From Lachnospiraceae bacterium UBA3785 (GTDB lineage: Bacteria; Bacillota; Clostridia; Lachnospirales; Lachnospiraceae), in the NCBI GenBank assembly GCA_002369495.1, contig DFFD01000205.1, positions 1 to 16,632 of the forward strand: DNA of 16,632 nt, given 5' to 3'. The position numbers and the translations under genes are program-made. Under the pieces are notes generated by a model. The model searched no databases. It saw only the letters and a program-made list of their open reading frames with translations, and was not told the origin of the DNA. How positions within the stretch are numbered: position 1 is the stretch's first letter; the number at the start of each line of letters is the position of its first letter. Below are positions 14,973 through 16,632 of this stretch, one piece after another.

Positions 14973-16424
14973 ATGGAACAGTATTATCTTGCAATTGACA
15001 TCGGCGCATCTTCCGGCAGGCACATCCTGGGCTCCGTGAAGGACGGAAAGATCGTGCTGGAAGAGGTTTTCCGTTTCGACAACAAGCAGGTCCACAGGGA
15101 CGGACACGACTGCTGGGATATGGACAACCTCTGGAACGGGATCGTGGGCGGCCTTAAGGCCTGCAAGGCGATCGGGAAGATCCCGAAGACGGTCGGCATC
15201 GACACCTGGGCCGTCGATTTCGTCCTTCTCGATGAAAATGACAACCTCGTCGGCGACGCTGTCGCCTACCGCGACGGACGCACGGCCGGCATGGATGCGG
15301 TCGTCAATGAGGCAATCCCCGCGGATCTTCTCTACGCGAAGACCGGCATCCAGAAGCAGCTCTTCAACACGATCTACCAGCTGGCTGCCCTCAAAAAGGA
15401 ACACCCGGAGCAGCTTGAGGCCGCGAGATCGCTTCTCATGATCCCCGACTACTTCAACTTCCTGCTGACCGGCGTGAAGAAGCAGGAGTACACAAACGCG
15501 ACCAGCACGAACATGGTGAACGCGCGCGAGAAGGTCTGGGACCGCGAGATTATCGAGAAGCTCGGCCTCCCGCAGGGGCTCTTTACGGAGCTCTCGATGC
15601 CGGGCACGGTCGTGGGTGACTTCAGCGAGGCAATCCAGCGTGAGGTCGGCTACAGCGCGACGGTGATCCTGCCGGCGACGCACGATACGGGGTCTGCATT
15701 CCTGGCGGTTCCCGCGAAGGACGACAACGCGGCATATCTTTCGAGCGGGACATGGTCGCTCCTCGGCGTGGAAAATGCAGAGCCGATCACGACCGAAGAG
15801 AGCCGGCTTCAGAATTTCACAAATGAAGGCGGCGCCTGGTACCGCTTCCGCTACCTGAAGAACATCATGGGCCTCTGGATGATCCAGTCGATCCGCCGCG
15901 AGCTGAACGGGACTGCCTACGTGGCGGGCCGCACGAGCAAATACGCGGACGGAAAGACCTGGGGCTTCCCGGACCTGATCGCGGCCGCGAAGGGCGCTTC
16001 GGAGTTCAGGTCCGTCGTGGACGCCAATGACGACAGCTTCCTCGCACCGGAGAGCATGATCGACGCGATCAAGGACTGTTGCGCGAAGACCGGGCAGGCG
16101 GTTCCGGAGACGGTCGGCGAGATCATGCAGTGCGTCTACTTAAGTCTCGCGAAGCTCTACAAGGAGGCGGTGCAGGGCCTCTCCCTCATCACCGGGAAGA
16201 CCTACACGAGCCTCAACATCGTGGGCGGCGGCTGCCAGGATATGTACCTGAACCAGCTGACGGCGAACGCGACGGGCCTTACCGTTTACGCGGGCCCGGT
16301 CGAGGGGACCGCGATCGGAAACCTCGTGGTGCAGTTCATCGCCGCGGGCGAATTTGAAGATTTAAGAAGCACAAGAAACGCCATCAAGGGCAGTTTTGAT
16401 ATCAAGGAGGTAAAACCATGCTGA
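14973..16424 (+). CDS. rhaB: Rhamnulokinase (FGGY-family sugar kinase)
   Basis: The 483-residue cytoplasmic kinase transfers phosphate from ATP to C1 of L-rhamnulose. Its FGGY signatures are an N-terminal phosphate loop AIDIGASSGRH (about 7-17), the sugar-binding GIDTWAVDF (D77, W79, D82), the catalytic-base region ATHDTGSA (D238, equivalent to D237 of E. coli RhaB as I recall), YLSSGTWSLLG, and a C-terminal adenosine-site GGGCQDMYLNQLTANATG. Length is normal for RhaB. AAAGGAG lies 9 nt before the ATG. Its last 7 nt overlap the next gene, so translation is likely coupled. Some RhaB homologues take other ketoses, and the unusual isomerase partner makes the natural substrate less certain than the family. 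Confidence 0.92.
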   Translation: MEQYYLAIDIGASSGRHILGSVKDGKIVLEEVFRFDNKQVHRDGHDCWDMDNLWNGIVGGLKACKAIGKIPKTVGIDTWAVDFVLLDENDNLVGDAVAYRDGRTAGMDAVVNEAIPADLLYAKTGIQKQLFNTIYQLAALKKEHPEQLEAARSLLMIPDYFNFLLTGVKKQEYTNATSTNMVNAREKVWDREIIEKLGLPQGLFTELSMPGTVVGDFSEAIQREVGYSATVILPATHDTGSAFLAVPAKDDNAAYLSSGTWSLLGVENAEPITTEESRLQNFTNEGGAWYRFRYLKNIMGLWMIQSIRRELNGTAYVAGRTSKYADGKTWGFPDLIAAAKGASEFRSVVDANDDSFLAPESMIDAIKDCCAKTGQAVPETVGEIMQCVYLSLAKLYKEAVQGLSLITGKTYTSLNIVGGGCQDMYLNQLTANATGLTVYAGPVEGTAIGNLVVQFIAAGEFEDLRSTRNAIKGSFDIKEVKPC

Positions 16425-16632
16425 TCAACACAAAAGCGAAAGTCGGTGTATTTTCCATCGCGCTTAATGCCTATCTGCCGCAGTTTCCGCAGCTCGTGCC
16501 GGAATTTGAAGCGCAGTTCGAAGACTTCAAGAAGCGCTTCCCGGACACGGTCGAAGTGATCGACGGCGGGATGGTGACGACCAAGGAGAAGGCCCAGGAG
16601 GCCGGCAATCTCTTCCGCGCGGCGGACGTCGA
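16418..16632 (+). CDS. L-fucose/L-arabinose isomerase-like protein, N-terminal part (cut by window edge)
   Basis: Only 71 codons are visible. The ATG overlaps the kinase stop by 7 nt and has AAGGAGG 7 nt upstream. The start KVGVFSIALNAYLPQFPQL, followed by a helix and VEVIDGGMVTTKEKAQEAG and LFRAADVD, matches the N-terminal Rossmann-like domain of the L-fucose/L-arabinose isomerase superfamily rather than canonical RhaA. It presumably makes the ketose that the upstream kinase phosphorylates. The active-site residues lie beyond the window, so family confidence rests on the N-terminus only. Confidence 0.75.
   Translation, partial: MLINTKAKVGVFSIALNAYLPQFPQLVPEFEAQFEDFKKRFPDTVEVIDGGMVTTKEKAQEAGNLFRAADV

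Overview
The window reads as a chromosomal stretch of a GC-rich Bacillota, most likely a gut Lachnospiraceae-type Clostridia. The grounds are strong AAGGAGG/AAAGGAG ribosome binding sites close to nearly every start, A/T-rich promoter gaps between GC-rich genes, T-tract hairpin terminators, and gene families (MsmR-type AraC, YesL, MsmEFG-type importer, paired GH36 enzymes) common in plant-glycan-using gut Firmicutes. The genus assignment is inference. Coding density is high and no stretch longer than about 240 bases lacks a gene. I see no tRNA, rRNA, CRISPR, insertion sequence or phage gene.

Left part (1-4376): a block of 22-nt hairpin-forming tandem repeats lies at the left edge. It is followed by a solo von Willebrand A-domain protein with its own terminator. 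Next come a 12-TM-type anion permease (SLC13/IT superfamily) and, convergent with it across a bidirectional terminator, a LysR regulator. The LysR gene is divergent from a metallo-beta-lactamase-fold hydrolase, and the two share a compact promoter region with a 10-bp palindrome on the hydrolase -10.

Middle part (4398-14833): two AraC-family regulators lie in tandem on the minus strand. The one nearer the transporter (5483-6379) is MsmR/RafR-like. It is divergent from a six-gene alpha-galactoside operon: lipoprotein sugar-binding protein, two MalF/MalG-type permeases, a YesL (DUF624) membrane protein, a raffinose-synthase/Sip1-type GH36 enzyme and a classical GH36 alpha-galactosidase. Likely logic: the importer brings in raffinose-family or related alpha-galactosides and the two GH36 enzymes remove galactose in the cytoplasm. 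The upstream AraC protein would activate the promoter at 6531-6559, which has a good -10 but a poor -35 and is preceded by TGACATA half-sites 21 bp apart. No ATPase gene is present, so the importer presumably uses a shared MsmK-type ATPase encoded elsewhere.

Right part (14834-16632): after a terminator and a new promoter comes a rhamnulokinase gene overlapping the start of an L-fucose/L-arabinose-isomerase-like gene cut by the window edge. This is a second sugar operon, probably for L-rhamnose or a similar deoxy-sugar or pentose.

Most of the window is well-understood carbohydrate metabolism, and I do not see a clearly new defence or mobile system. The best items for a second look are the inverted-arm repeat block, the AraC operator array, the tandem pair of unlike GH36 enzymes with an inserted YesL, and the unorthodox kinase-isomerase pair.
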